Assembly: GCA_902810755.1 (NCBI GenBank)
Contig: CADDYT010000099.1
Coordinates: 1-23,872, forward strand
Origin: Chloroflexota bacterium
GTDB lineage: Bacteria; Chloroflexota; Ktedonobacteria; Ktedonobacterales; Ktedonobacteraceae
Direction of reading: 5' to 3'
DNA length: 23,872 bases
Position 1 is the first letter of the stretch, and each line of letters begins with the position of its first letter. The notes under the pieces are model-generated. The model saw only the letters and a list, made by a program, of their open reading frames with translations, was not told the origin of the DNA and made no database searches. This document shows positions 17,786-23,872 of the stretch, piece by piece. The position numbers and the translations under genes were made by a program.

Positions 17786-18550
17786 ATGGAACAATTTACT
17801 GATTACTACGCAGTGCTGGGTGTGGATGCGGATGCGTCGGGTGAGGTGATTAAAAAAGCCTTCAAGCACCTGGCGCTTCAATATCACCCGGATGTATATA
17901 AAGGCGAGGACGCGCAGGAACGCATGCGGGATATCTTGCTTGCCTATCGCACCTTGAGCGACCCTGACCGCCGCCGCAGCTATGATCTACATCGTTCACG
18001 ACACATGTCGGGGCAGGGAAATCACATTTCGACCCGGTACGCTGCCGATACATCCACCGCAACCCCTGATCGTCAGCACCGGTATGTCTATCCCGTTCTC
18101 AACGATGATGTCCCGGCGCAAATCGATCTGGGCGAGGTCACTTATCTGCTCTCCACCAGGGAGGTGGGCAGGCTCAAGGAGGAGGGTATGCTGCGTGGGG
18201 CAATGGTGCCTTCCATGACGGGAACCTGGTATTGCCATCGCTGCCGCCATCGCTGGCAATCCGCTTCGCAGCCGAAGATGTGCCCCAACTGCCAGGCGCG
18301 AGACTGGCGCGAGTACCTGCTGCTGCGCTGCCAGCACTGTCAGGCCGTCTTTGAAAGCGAGCAAATTCGCTATGAGGTTGGCACGCTGCGCTATGGTGAC
18401 GGCTCTCTCTGCCCGCCCTACGAGCTATTCCCGCTCTGTCCGGCCTGTGGCAAGGCTGGCTGGTGTCCCGCCGAGGAGGAACGCCTCTGGAACGTGCGCG
18501 ACCGCGCAGCCAGAAAAGCAAAATGGCGGAAGCGTTTCGGCCTCGAATGA
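17786..18550 (+). CDS. DnaJ-domain protein with C-terminal zinc-ribbon cysteines
   Basis: The product has 254 aa. Residues 5-68 are a J domain (DYYAVLGVDADAS, HPD at 34-36, DPDRRRSYD), the part that stimulates Hsp70/DnaK ATPase activity. Instead of the G/F-rich and CxxCxGxG regions of true DnaJ, the C-terminal half has two cysteine sets: C150/C153 with C166/C169, and C182/C185 with C218/C221. These look like two zinc ribbons that could bind substrate or nucleic acid. The protein is a specialised J-protein rather than the housekeeping DnaJ. The start lacks a ribosome-binding site. It lies 124 nt after the four-TM gene and its stop is 1 nt from the end of the converging EamA gene. Confidence 0.85.
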   Translation: MEQFTDYYAVLGVDADASGEVIKKAFKHLALQYHPDVYKGEDAQERMRDILLAYRTLSDPDRRRSYDLHRSRHMSGQGNHISTRYAADTSTATPDRQHRYVYPVLNDDVPAQIDLGEVTYLLSTREVGRLKEEGMLRGAMVPSMTGTWYCHRCRHRWQSASQPKMCPNCQARDWREYLLLRCQHCQAVFESEQIRYEVGTLRYGDGSLCPPYELFPLCPACGKAGWCPAEEERLWNVRDRAARKAKWRKRFGLE

Positions 18551-18551
18551 T

Positions 18552-19517
18552 TCAGCTTACCTCTTGAGAAGAAGCATCCTGCTGATTGATTTTTGTTTCA
18601 TCTTCAGCGCGCTTTTCCATCTGTCGCCGCCCCTGCAAAAATGACACCTGCGGCGGCAGGGTGCCGCCGGTAGAGAGCCAGGAGCCGAGGATGATGAGCA
18701 GGAAGCCCGCGACGATGGCCGCGTTGAGCGGCTCCCCAAGCAAGAGAACGCCGAGGAAGACGGAGACCGCCGGGTTAACATAGGTGATGACCGTGCCGCG
18801 AACGGCTCCCACCTCGGCGATGAGGGCAAAGTAGAGGACGTAGGCCAGCGCGGTACAGACCAGGCCGAGAACCAGCAAACTGATGATTACGCCCGTGTCG
18901 GGAAGTTTGCCGGGCAGGTGGGTCAATGCCAGCGGCATCACCACGAGGGCGGTGGTGGTGCATTCGACCGCGACCACGCCGAGGTTGGGCAGGGCTGCGA
19001 TGGTCGGTCGCCGTATCAGCAGCACGCTGATGGCGTAGCAGGCGGTGGCGAGCAGCACCAGGAACGCGCCCAGCAATCGCTGCGCATCCCCGCCAACGTC
19101 GAGACCCAGCAGGACAACCACGCCAATCATGCCGACCACCAGCCCGATCAACCGCACGCCGTTGACCCGCTCGCGCGCATCGAGCCAGAGCGCGAAGAGG
19201 GCCACCAGCAATGGATCGGCAGCAATCAACAGGCTGGCAAGCGAGGACGCAATATGGAGTTCGCCGAAACTGATCAGCAGGAACGGCGCGGCAATCTGCA
19301 CGCAGGCCAGCGCGGCCACGATATACCAGCGTGCGCGCATTTTTTGCAATGCTCCGCTGCGCGCCGCCAGAGGCATAAGCACAAGAGCGGCAATACCAAC
19401 GCGCGCAAAGACCACCACCGCAGGATCAAGCTCCCGTACCGCAATCTTGATGAACAGATACGGTATCCCCCAGATCACCGACATGGCGATGAACAGCAAC
19501 CAGCCTTTGCGCGTCAT
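18552..19517 (-). CDS. EamA-family (DMT superfamily) transporter
   Basis: The product has 321 aa and about ten hydrophobic helices arranged as two EamA repeats (about 7-140 and 150-285). Family features include VIWGIPYLFIKIAV at the first helix, GLVVGMIGVVVLLGLD at the end of the first repeat, and LVCTALAYVLYFALI plus NPAVSVFLGVLLLGEPL in the second. EamA proteins export or take up small metabolites across the inner membrane; the substrate cannot be read from sequence. AGGAAAG precedes the ATG on the minus strand. The C-terminal 35 residues are polar and charged. It converges on the DnaJ-like gene, with no terminator hairpin seen between the two stops. Confidence 0.9.
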   Translation of the reverse strand: MTRKGWLLFIAMSVIWGIPYLFIKIAVRELDPAVVVFARVGIAALVLMPLAARSGALQKMRARWYIVAALACVQIAAPFLLISFGELHIASSLASLLIAADPLLVALFALWLDARERVNGVRLIGLVVGMIGVVVLLGLDVGGDAQRLLGAFLVLLATACYAISVLLIRRPTIAALPNLGVVAVECTTTALVVMPLALTHLPGKLPDTGVIISLLVLGLVCTALAYVLYFALIAEVGAVRGTVITYVNPAVSVFLGVLLLGEPLNAAIVAGFLLIILGSWLSTGGTLPPQVSFLQGRRQMEKRAEDETKINQQDASSQEVS

Positions 19518-19598
19518 ATGCTTTCCTGTCCTTTACATAACCCGGATGAACAATCCCTCGTTCCACAGTTATGCGAAATCGTGGAGCGATTCCCGTAC

Positions 19599-19607
19599 AG
19601 TATAGCA
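19599..19607 (-). promoter_or_regulatory. Extended -10 promoter candidate for the EamA gene
   Basis: On the minus strand TGCTATACT fits the extended -10 pattern TGnTATAAT with one mismatch, about 85 nt upstream of the EamA start. No convincing -35 is present, as is usual for extended -10 promoters. Confidence 0.35.
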
Positions 19608-19649
19608 CATGGTCAGCAACTTTCCCGTTCGGTTCCGCAGGGAGGGAAG

Positions 19650-19860
19650 CGCCGACGGGGCTTGCCTGGCTTTGGCCTCAAACTCTCGATTGAACACACT
19701 GGGGGCCACTGCCCTGCCTGGCTGCGGATCGTTCCTGCTGGCTTGTGCCGATGGTGCCTGGCTGCTATTCCATCTCCCGCATCAGGCGAGCCACACGCTG
19801 CCGCGAGCAGCACACCATCAATCTGACTCCGTGAGAGATCACTCCTCCCCCATCTACTCG
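19650..19860 (-). mobile_element. Degraded IS3-family transposase (orfB) remnant
   Basis: On the minus strand, pieces of an IS3-type orfB product appear in different frames. CSRQRVARLMREM (about 19769-19811) resembles the N-terminal helix of IS3 transposases, and AVAPSVFNREFEAKA (around 19660-19705) matches the usual VAPNLLNRxFxAxAPN block before the catalytic core. At least one frameshift and a TAG (19765-19767) separate them. The DDE core is missing, so this is a dead fragment. It lies between the EamA gene and the broken DUF1028 gene. The call rests on motif recognition by eye. Confidence 0.5.
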
Positions 19861-19876
19861 CCTCAATAACGCGCGC

Positions 19877-20817
19877 TTACGAACGCTGATCGAGGATGAG
19901 TTTGATGAGCGCCGGATCGTTGGGGAGCAGTCCAACCGCTGCCAGGCGAGGAATGAGTTCCGCGAAGCCGGGCTCTCTGGCAAAGACCCGATGGAGCAGC
20001 GCGAGTGCCTCTGGAACCTGGCCTGCCATGAAGAGAATCGAGGCGCCTTGAAAGGCGAGTTCGGTGATGTCAGGTCCAAGCTCCATCGCTCGCTTGAGCA
20101 GAGGTAGTGCCTCCTCGAAGCGGTGCGCCTGAGCCAGTTCGTTACTCTGCTCAAAGAACAGCCATGCTCGGCGGATGGAGACCAGCCGTTTGAGTTCCTC
20201 GACCGGGTGCGGGTGATCATCAACCCGCAAATCAAACAGACGCCCCTGCCACGACTCCTGCTGGCGCTTGCCGGTGACGATGAGCATGGCTGCTGCCCGC
20301 GAATATCCCCACCGGCCATCTGTGCCGCCTCTAACGCCGCGATCATGCGATCTGCCAGATCCTGGCCGTTGCTTTCAGCTTCCTCATAAGCCTGTTTCAT
20401 AGCAGGCCAGACCGAAGCATCCACCATCATATTTGCCTGGACGGAGAAGCCCTCGCCCATGAGATGCCCGCAAGCTTCGATACAGCGAGAGCCGGTGTGG
20501 ACGGCGATCCTTCCTTGCTCATCCAGCCGCGCCACCTGGCGCATCTCATGTTCTTCATCCCGCTTCAGCAGGGTTTCCAGGGCCTGAACCGTACTCAGCC
20601 CCCCTCGCATAAGGGAAAGTCCTCCTGGCCCATAGTCTACGTTAGCAAATGCCTGGGTCGCAACTACCCCTACTCCTGCTTCAGCCCAGGGTACAACGGA
20701 GCCAACCGAGAAGTAGTGCGACTGCACCGCGACGCCCATCTCGCCAGTATGAGCGTCACGAGCGACGATCGAATAGGTATGGGCAAAGGGATTGGATGCA
20801 GTTGATAGTGAAAACAT
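19877..20817 (-). pseudogene. Frameshifted DUF1028 (Ntn-hydrolase-like) gene
   Basis: The first 175 residues from ATG 20817 are a clear DUF1028 protein: HTYSIVARDAHTGEMGVAVQSHYFSVGSVVPWAEAGVGVVATQ, GPGGLSLMRGG and GGDIRGQQ. The frame then turns into Ser/Arg-rich nonsense, while another minus frame starting at 20287 carries the expected continuation: MLIVTGKRQQESWQGRLFDLRVDDHPHPVEEL, then a TPR-like tail ending at 19877. The break is near 20285-20298, in a GCAGCAG context; the missing base count would be one or seven. AGGAAAG six nt upstream supports the start at 20817 over 20844. DUF1028 proteins belong to the Ntn-hydrolase-like fold and their function is unclear. A sequencing error or programmed shift is possible, but the decayed neighbourhood favours a real mutation. 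Confidence 0.75.
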
Positions 20818-20851
20818 TGTGTTCTTTCCTTCTTTCTTTTTCATTCGCCTG

Positions 20852-21006
20852 TCAGGTTGGAATCAGCCGGTACACGCTCATACGAGGATGCTCAATCGGC
20901 AGGATCTCGACCTCGTGGAAGCCTGCTTCCATCGCGTAGCGACGCAAGGTGGCCGGGCGCATCACCTGACCGACCGCTACTGATGGCTGTTCGGCCATGC
21001 CTGTTG
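20852..21006 (-). pseudogene. 3' stub of a SAM-dependent methyltransferase gene
   Basis: On the minus strand a frame ending at the TGA 20852-20854 reads RPATLRRYAMEAGFHEVEILPIEH and then YRLIPT. This is the usual C-terminal end (last beta hairpin) of class I SAM methyltransferases. Only about 45 codons are recognisable; the Rossmann core with the SAM-binding loop is absent. The stop lies 35 nt upstream of the DUF1028 start, so the two were probably an operon. The sequence between this stub and the LuxR stub (21007-21219) shows nothing recognisable. Confidence 0.55.
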
Positions 21007-21219
21007 GATCGAAGGAGCGTTGGCATGGGTTCCTCTTCTTTCTGCATGGACTCTACAGACAGAGCGACCAATGTACTCTACTACTCGCGGAAGCATATCT
21101 GCAGGAACCCTCGCAAAACATCGTGGAAAACTACCCCTTTTGAGCCGAGAGAAAAGAGGGGAAAGGAGACTGAGAAGTAGTAAGAATCTACTACCAGGCG
21201 CGAGCTGCATCCTGACAAA

Positions 21220-21318
21220 TTACTCTGCTAAACCATGGCGGATGGCGAATGCGGTCGCCCCGGCGCGATTGGTGACGCCGGTTTTGTTAAACACACTGGC
21301 CAGATGGTTAATGCAACT
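21220..21318 (-). pseudogene. 3' stub of a LuxR-family regulator (HTH end)
   Basis: The minus strand encodes HLASVFNKTGVTNRAGATAFAIRHGLAE and then TAA (21220-21222). This is the recognition-helix half and end of a LuxR/GerE DNA-binding domain. An in-frame TGA (21319-21321) directly precedes the fragment, and no other frame upstream continues the domain. It is therefore a truncated remnant rather than a working regulator. Confidence 0.6.
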
Positions 21319-21394
21319 TCAAGAGACCTTTTGTGCGAGATGATCGACCACTTGACAGCCAAAGTAGTCACAGACGCGACTTTCCACCGCATTA

Positions 21395-21550
21395 CTTCAC
21401 GAGAAATCGTACCCCAGGGTTAGATTTTTCCCCATTTTCTTCCTTAGCAAGAGAGATCCCCACCTGCGTCACCCGTTGCTTTCGCGCACATTTCTGCCAA
21501 CGGGGAAGGTCCTGCTTTTCGTGATGAGATGGGTACGATTTCTCGTGAAG
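21395..21550. repeat. 156-bp segment bounded by perfect 20-bp inverted repeats (MITE-like)
   Basis: CTTCACGAGAAATCGTACCC (21395-21414) recurs as its exact reverse complement at 21531-21550. The 116-bp interior has a further small inverted repeat (CCCGTTG 21472-21478, CAACGGG 21498-21504) and no supported gene. TA lies directly outside the left repeat and one base outside the right one, so a clean target duplication is not evident. It may be a miniature inverted-repeat element or an operator pair. Confidence 0.7.
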
Positions 21551-21733
21551 CTACAATGTCTAACTGCCTACTTGCGTGACTGGAGGGTGGCCTGCGCGTC
21601 TGATCTGCTAGAGGGTTATGGCCAAAGGGAGCACAACGCGAGCGCACATACAGGGGCGTCTCGGCACGCTGACGAGTCGCTTTGCTCCCTTTTCCAGGAG
21701 AGACCCGACTATTTGGAAGGAGGACACCTCGAT

Positions 21734-21865
21734 ATGCCTCACCGAGTCTTACCTGACTTTCAGATCCGCCGTGCGCTGCTCAGACAAGTGGCTCCGCGAA
21801 ACCCGCAGGCATCGTCGGCCCAGAAAACGCTCCTGCTGGCTGCGTTTGTGGAATGGACAGGCTAA
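21734..21865 (+). CDS. Possible 43-aa small protein or gene fragment
   Basis: An ATG at 21734 is preceded by a perfect AAGGAGG (21717-21723) with a 10-nt spacer. The frame gives 43 residues (DFQIRRALLRQVAP, SAQKTLLLAAFVEWTG) with plausible amphipathic helices. I recognise no family. It may be a real small protein or the tail of a lost gene, since the neighbourhood is full of remnants. Positions 21551-21733 hold nothing I can support. Confidence 0.25.
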   Translation: MPHRVLPDFQIRRALLRQVAPRNPQASSAQKTLLLAAFVEWTG

Positions 21866-21980
21866 GCTGTCGAGGCTCACGTCTCCCCATTGATGGTCCG
21901 GCAGTGCAAGCTGCTTTGTACCCTTGATTTTTCTGTGTCTATCTGCTTTACTGAACCAACACAGACAAGAGGAGACGAAC

Positions 21981-22583
21981 ATGGGAAGGTATCAGTCCGA
22001 GAGCCGCTATTGGCTGCATGTCCAGTTGATTGGCATTGAGCCAGCCATCTGGCGCACTATGGTCGTGCCAGGTGCCATCAGCCTGCACACCCTGCATAAA
22101 ATGCTTCAAGTCGTGATGGGGTGGGAGAATGCTCATGTGTATGTGTTCAGGCTGAGCATCAATGAGAAGACCATCGTGTATGGTCTGCCTGATCCAGATG
22201 GGGAAAGTGCGGGTATGCGCATCAGAGATAGTCGACGAACGAAGCTCGATGCCACGGTCTGGGCCGAGTGGTTGAGGTTGACCTACGAATATGACCTGGG
22301 AGATAGCTGGATACACCAGATAAACATTGAGCGTATTGAGCATCTCGCTGATGAGCAAGTGCGTGAGGATGCTCCCTGGATCACGCCTCGTTGTCTGGCG
22401 GGTGAACGAGCCTGCCCTCCAGAGGATGTCGGCGGCGTAGGCGGATACGCGGTGTTGCTTGAAGCATTGCGTGATCCCAGGCATCCTGAGCATAAGCATC
22501 TGTGTCAGTGGGTCGGTGTCTCTTACGATCCTGAACTCTTTTCGGTTCAGCAGGCCAATTCGGCCCTGGCAAATCTCGATTGA
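21981..22583 (+). CDS. Plasmid pRiA4b ORF-3 family protein (IS1096 TnpR-like)
   Basis: The product has 200 aa. The family landmarks are all present: YWLHVQLIGIEPAIWRTMVVPG at 10-31, LHKMLQVVMGWENAHVYVF at 38-56, YEYDLGDSW at 102-110, and CLAGERACPPEDVGGVGGY at 138-156. The family (PF07929) is widespread on plasmids, transposons and chromosomes, and is sometimes labelled a TnpR-like passenger of IS1096; its biochemical role is not established. AGAGGAG lies six nt before the ATG at 21981. No frameshift or stop is seen, so this is the only clearly intact gene in the decayed stretch 19650-23250. No transposase accompanies it. Confidence 0.85.
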   Translation: MGRYQSESRYWLHVQLIGIEPAIWRTMVVPGAISLHTLHKMLQVVMGWENAHVYVFRLSINEKTIVYGLPDPDGESAGMRIRDSRRTKLDATVWAEWLRLTYEYDLGDSWIHQINIERIEHLADEQVREDAPWITPRCLAGERACPPEDVGGVGGYAVLLEALRDPRHPEHKHLCQWVGVSYDPELFSVQQANSALANLD

Positions 22584-22677
22584 GCGCACTGCTCAAGACG
22601 CCTTTGAGAGGTAGGTGATTGTTGCTTTGGTTCATCTCTGAGTACCAGACATGTCGGTGTAGAGCATACGAAAGGGA

Positions 22678-23249
22678 ATGATGGAGAAGCATACGCTCCA
22701 CGTGAGCCACTATTGGAGGCGGCATAGGGGAACTGGGCTGCGGCCTGCGCTTTCCAACGCCAGAGCATCAGCGTTGGTATCCATCGTGCTGATCTGTTAC
22801 GGCTGTTAGCAGATGTGGTTGATCGGGAGAGCATCCGCGTGCAAGTCTGCTGCCTCGGCTTCAGAGCAGAGCAAAGATACGTCATTGCTCACTTCGTCGA
22901 TGGACATGAGCAGGAAGCGAATCTGCTGGTCGGCGCGGATGGACTGTATTCGGTGATCCGCGAGCATCTATTGGGCAAGCCGCCTTCGCGCTATAGAGGC
23001 TCCACCTGTTGGCGAGGAGGCGTCCTCTTCGAGGATGCCCATGTCTCCCCCGACATTTTCAGTGAGACGTGGGAGACGAGATTGGCGCTTTGTATGCCGC
23101 CGATAGAAAACGGGCGAGTGTTCTAGTATGCCACGCTCAACTGTCCGGTCGGCGCATAGGACCGCATAGGGAACGCAAGGCCAACCTCTTGCGCCTCTTT
23201 GCTGGCTGGCGCAACCCCATCAAGCAGCTGATCATAGCTACCGGCTGAT
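22678..23249 (+). pseudogene. FAD-dependent monooxygenase pseudogene
   Basis: Pieces of a salicylate-hydroxylase-type FAD monooxygenase follow in order. A start MMEKHTLHV is at 22678; ATIGGGIGEL (about 22700-22730, shifted frame) is the FAD Rossmann motif. Then AAACAFQRQSISVGI runs directly into HRADLLRLLADVV (22782 on), which normally lies some 70 residues later. NLLVGADGLYSVIREHLLG and RYRGSTCWRGG follow, then GRVF, a TAG (23124-23126) where family members have Trp, YATLNCPVG, and after another shift LLRLFAGWRNPIKQLI. So there are at least three frameshifts, an internal deletion and an amber codon. Enzymes of this class hydroxylate aromatic or polyketide-like substrates with NAD(P)H. The longest open piece (22815-23126) is not a gene by itself. 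Confidence 0.8.
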
Positions 23250-23322
23250 CTTGCCAACGCACCAGGCTGATTTGCAAGCAAATGTTAGAGGCCTTTTGTC
23301 GCATACTTTTCAGATCTATCGT

Positions 23323-23364
23323 TTCCGCCATCCTTCCGCCATCCTTCCGCCATCCTTCCGCCAT
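23323..23364. repeat. 11-bp tandem repeat, 3.8 copies
   Basis: TTCCGCCATCC is repeated three times exactly (23323-23333, 23334-23344, 23345-23355), followed by nine bases of a fourth copy. It lies between the monooxygenase pseudogene and the last gene's promoter, and the unit length suggests slippage-prone, copy-variable DNA. Confidence 0.9.
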
Positions 23365-23377
23365 TCACTCATCGTCA

Positions 23378-23408
23378 GCTATAAATAGCCAGATATTTAT
23401 GCTATAAT
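23378..23408 (+). promoter_or_regulatory. Extended -10 promoter with overlapping repeats (operator-like)
   Basis: TGCTATAAT (23400-23408) is a perfect extended -10, 42 nt upstream of the ATG at 23450. No TTGACA is present. GCTATAA occurs twice (23378-23384, 23401-23407; 23 bp apart), and ATAAATA (23381-23387) pairs with TATTTAT (23394-23400) across 6 nt. These repeats overlap the polymerase site, so a repressor operator is likely but unproven. Confidence 0.6.
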
Positions 23409-23449
23409 GCAGAGTACTTCAGCTAATGGAAGAACGAAGAGAGGCTACT

Positions 23450-23872
23450 ATGGGAAAACTGACCGAGCAAGCACTGAAGAAGCTCATTAGGGGTGGAGAG
23501 ACCAATACTGTCGAGTTAAAGATAGCTGCTCCCAGAGCAAGTGAGATGGCCGAACGGTTATGCGGCATGGCCAATGCGCAAGGCGGCCTTGTTATTATCG
23601 GTGTAAGGGATGCTTCACATGAAATTGTGGGAGTGGATGAGAAGCGTCTCGGTGAGACGCTGGACATAGTTCTAAGAGCTACCCGGCACATGATTAAGCC
23701 CGAACTCGTGTTAGATCCTCCTGAGCCGGAAATCTATACAATAGCCGAAAAGAAACTGGTGGTCGTTACAGTCAGGCCGAGTCATGGACCTGTCTATCAA
23801 GCTCATGGAGTCTATTGGGTGAGGCGGGGTACTCATACGGTTTCGTTAAGTTTATCAGAATTGCTCGAAATG
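23450..23872 (+). CDS. AlbA_2 (Schlafen-like) domain protein, 5' part
   Basis: The frame is open from ATG 23450 to the window end (141 codons), so the gene is cut by the window. Residues about 15-130 match the AlbA_2 / Schlafen-type domain (PF04326, formerly AAA_4): an N-terminal GGETNTVELK element, MANAQGGLVIIGVRD, IVGVDE, then KLVVVTVRPSHGPVYQAHGVYWVRRGTHT. Such domains bind nucleic acid or nucleotides and occur in transcriptional regulators and in defence or mobile-element-linked proteins. Often a C-terminal winged helix or GHKL-type part follows; it would lie outside the window. AGAGAGG six nt before the ATG supports this start. The operator-like repeats in its promoter fit autoregulation, which is inference. 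Confidence 0.8.
   Translation, partial: MGKLTEQALKKLIRGGETNTVELKIAAPRASEMAERLCGMANAQGGLVIIGVRDASHEIVGVDEKRLGETLDIVLRATRHMIKPELVLDPPEPEIYTIAEKKLVVVTVRPSHGPVYQAHGVYWVRRGTHTVSLSLSELLEM

Noticed and set aside
18918..19826. 302-codon open frame on the plus strand
   Set aside because: It is antisense to the EamA gene and its start region, rich in His, Gln and Arg, and has no family resemblance.
19765..20844. Single 359-codon DUF1028 gene
   Set aside because: Its last half is Ser/Arg-rich nonsense while the true C-terminus continues in another frame.
21177..21194. GTAGTA/TACTAC hairpin
   Set aside because: A short 6-bp stem in remnant DNA, without a gene end it could serve.
22815..23126. Independent 103-codon gene
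   Set aside because: It lacks the FAD Rossmann start and ends at an amber codon inside the family alignment; it is part of a pseudogene.

Overview
The window looks like a high-GC chromosome segment of a filamentous or multicellular-type bacterium, most likely Chloroflexota of the class Ktedonobacteria. This rests on the mix of gene families: a large tubulin-superfamily protein beside vWA and giant membrane proteins, a pseudokinase-WD40 fusion, a DnaJ with zinc-ribbon cysteines, a LuxR C-terminus of the NKTGVTNRA type and a pRiA4b ORF-3 homologue. The taxonomic call is inference; no rRNA or other marker gene is present.

Layout. (1) Positions 1-1591 hold the 3' end of a LivF-like ABC ATPase and a FrsA/dihydropseudooxynicotine-hydrolase-like alpha/beta hydrolase, closed by a hairpin. 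(2) Positions 1840-12902 are the centrepiece: a four-gene plus-strand array encoding a secreted/membrane-anchored vWA protein, a tubulin/FtsZ-superfamily protein with a GATGSG signature and long coiled coils, and two mutually paralogous giant membrane proteins (975 and 1163 aa), ending at a perfect 14-bp hairpin. (3) Positions 12946-17661 hold an ECF-type sigma factor overlapping a HEAT-repeat gene, then, behind a consensus-like promoter, a degenerate kinase (pseudokinase)-TM-WD40 protein and a four-TM small protein. (4) A DnaJ-like gene (possibly leaderless) converges, with a 1-nt gap, on an EamA-family transporter gene.

(5) From about 19650 to 23250 the DNA is a gene graveyard. It holds an IS3-type transposase remnant, a frameshifted DUF1028 gene, a 3' stub of a SAM methyltransferase, a 3' stub of a LuxR regulator, a 156-bp segment bounded by perfect 20-bp inverted repeats, and an FAD-monooxygenase pseudogene with frameshifts, an internal deletion and an amber codon. 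One intact-looking gene, a pRiA4b ORF-3 homologue, sits among them. (6) The window ends in an AlbA_2 (Schlafen-like) protein gene, cut by the window edge, behind an extended -10 promoter full of short repeats.

How the genes may work together (inference). Regions 2-3 read as one functional locus. A cytoplasmic tubulin-like polymeriser would be attached to the membrane by two paralogous integral-membrane proteins and coupled to an extracytoplasmic vWA domain. The dedicated sigma factor with a HEAT partner and the pseudokinase-WD40 scaffold would regulate it. This is a candidate poorly described membrane-remodelling or envelope-associated cytoskeletal system.
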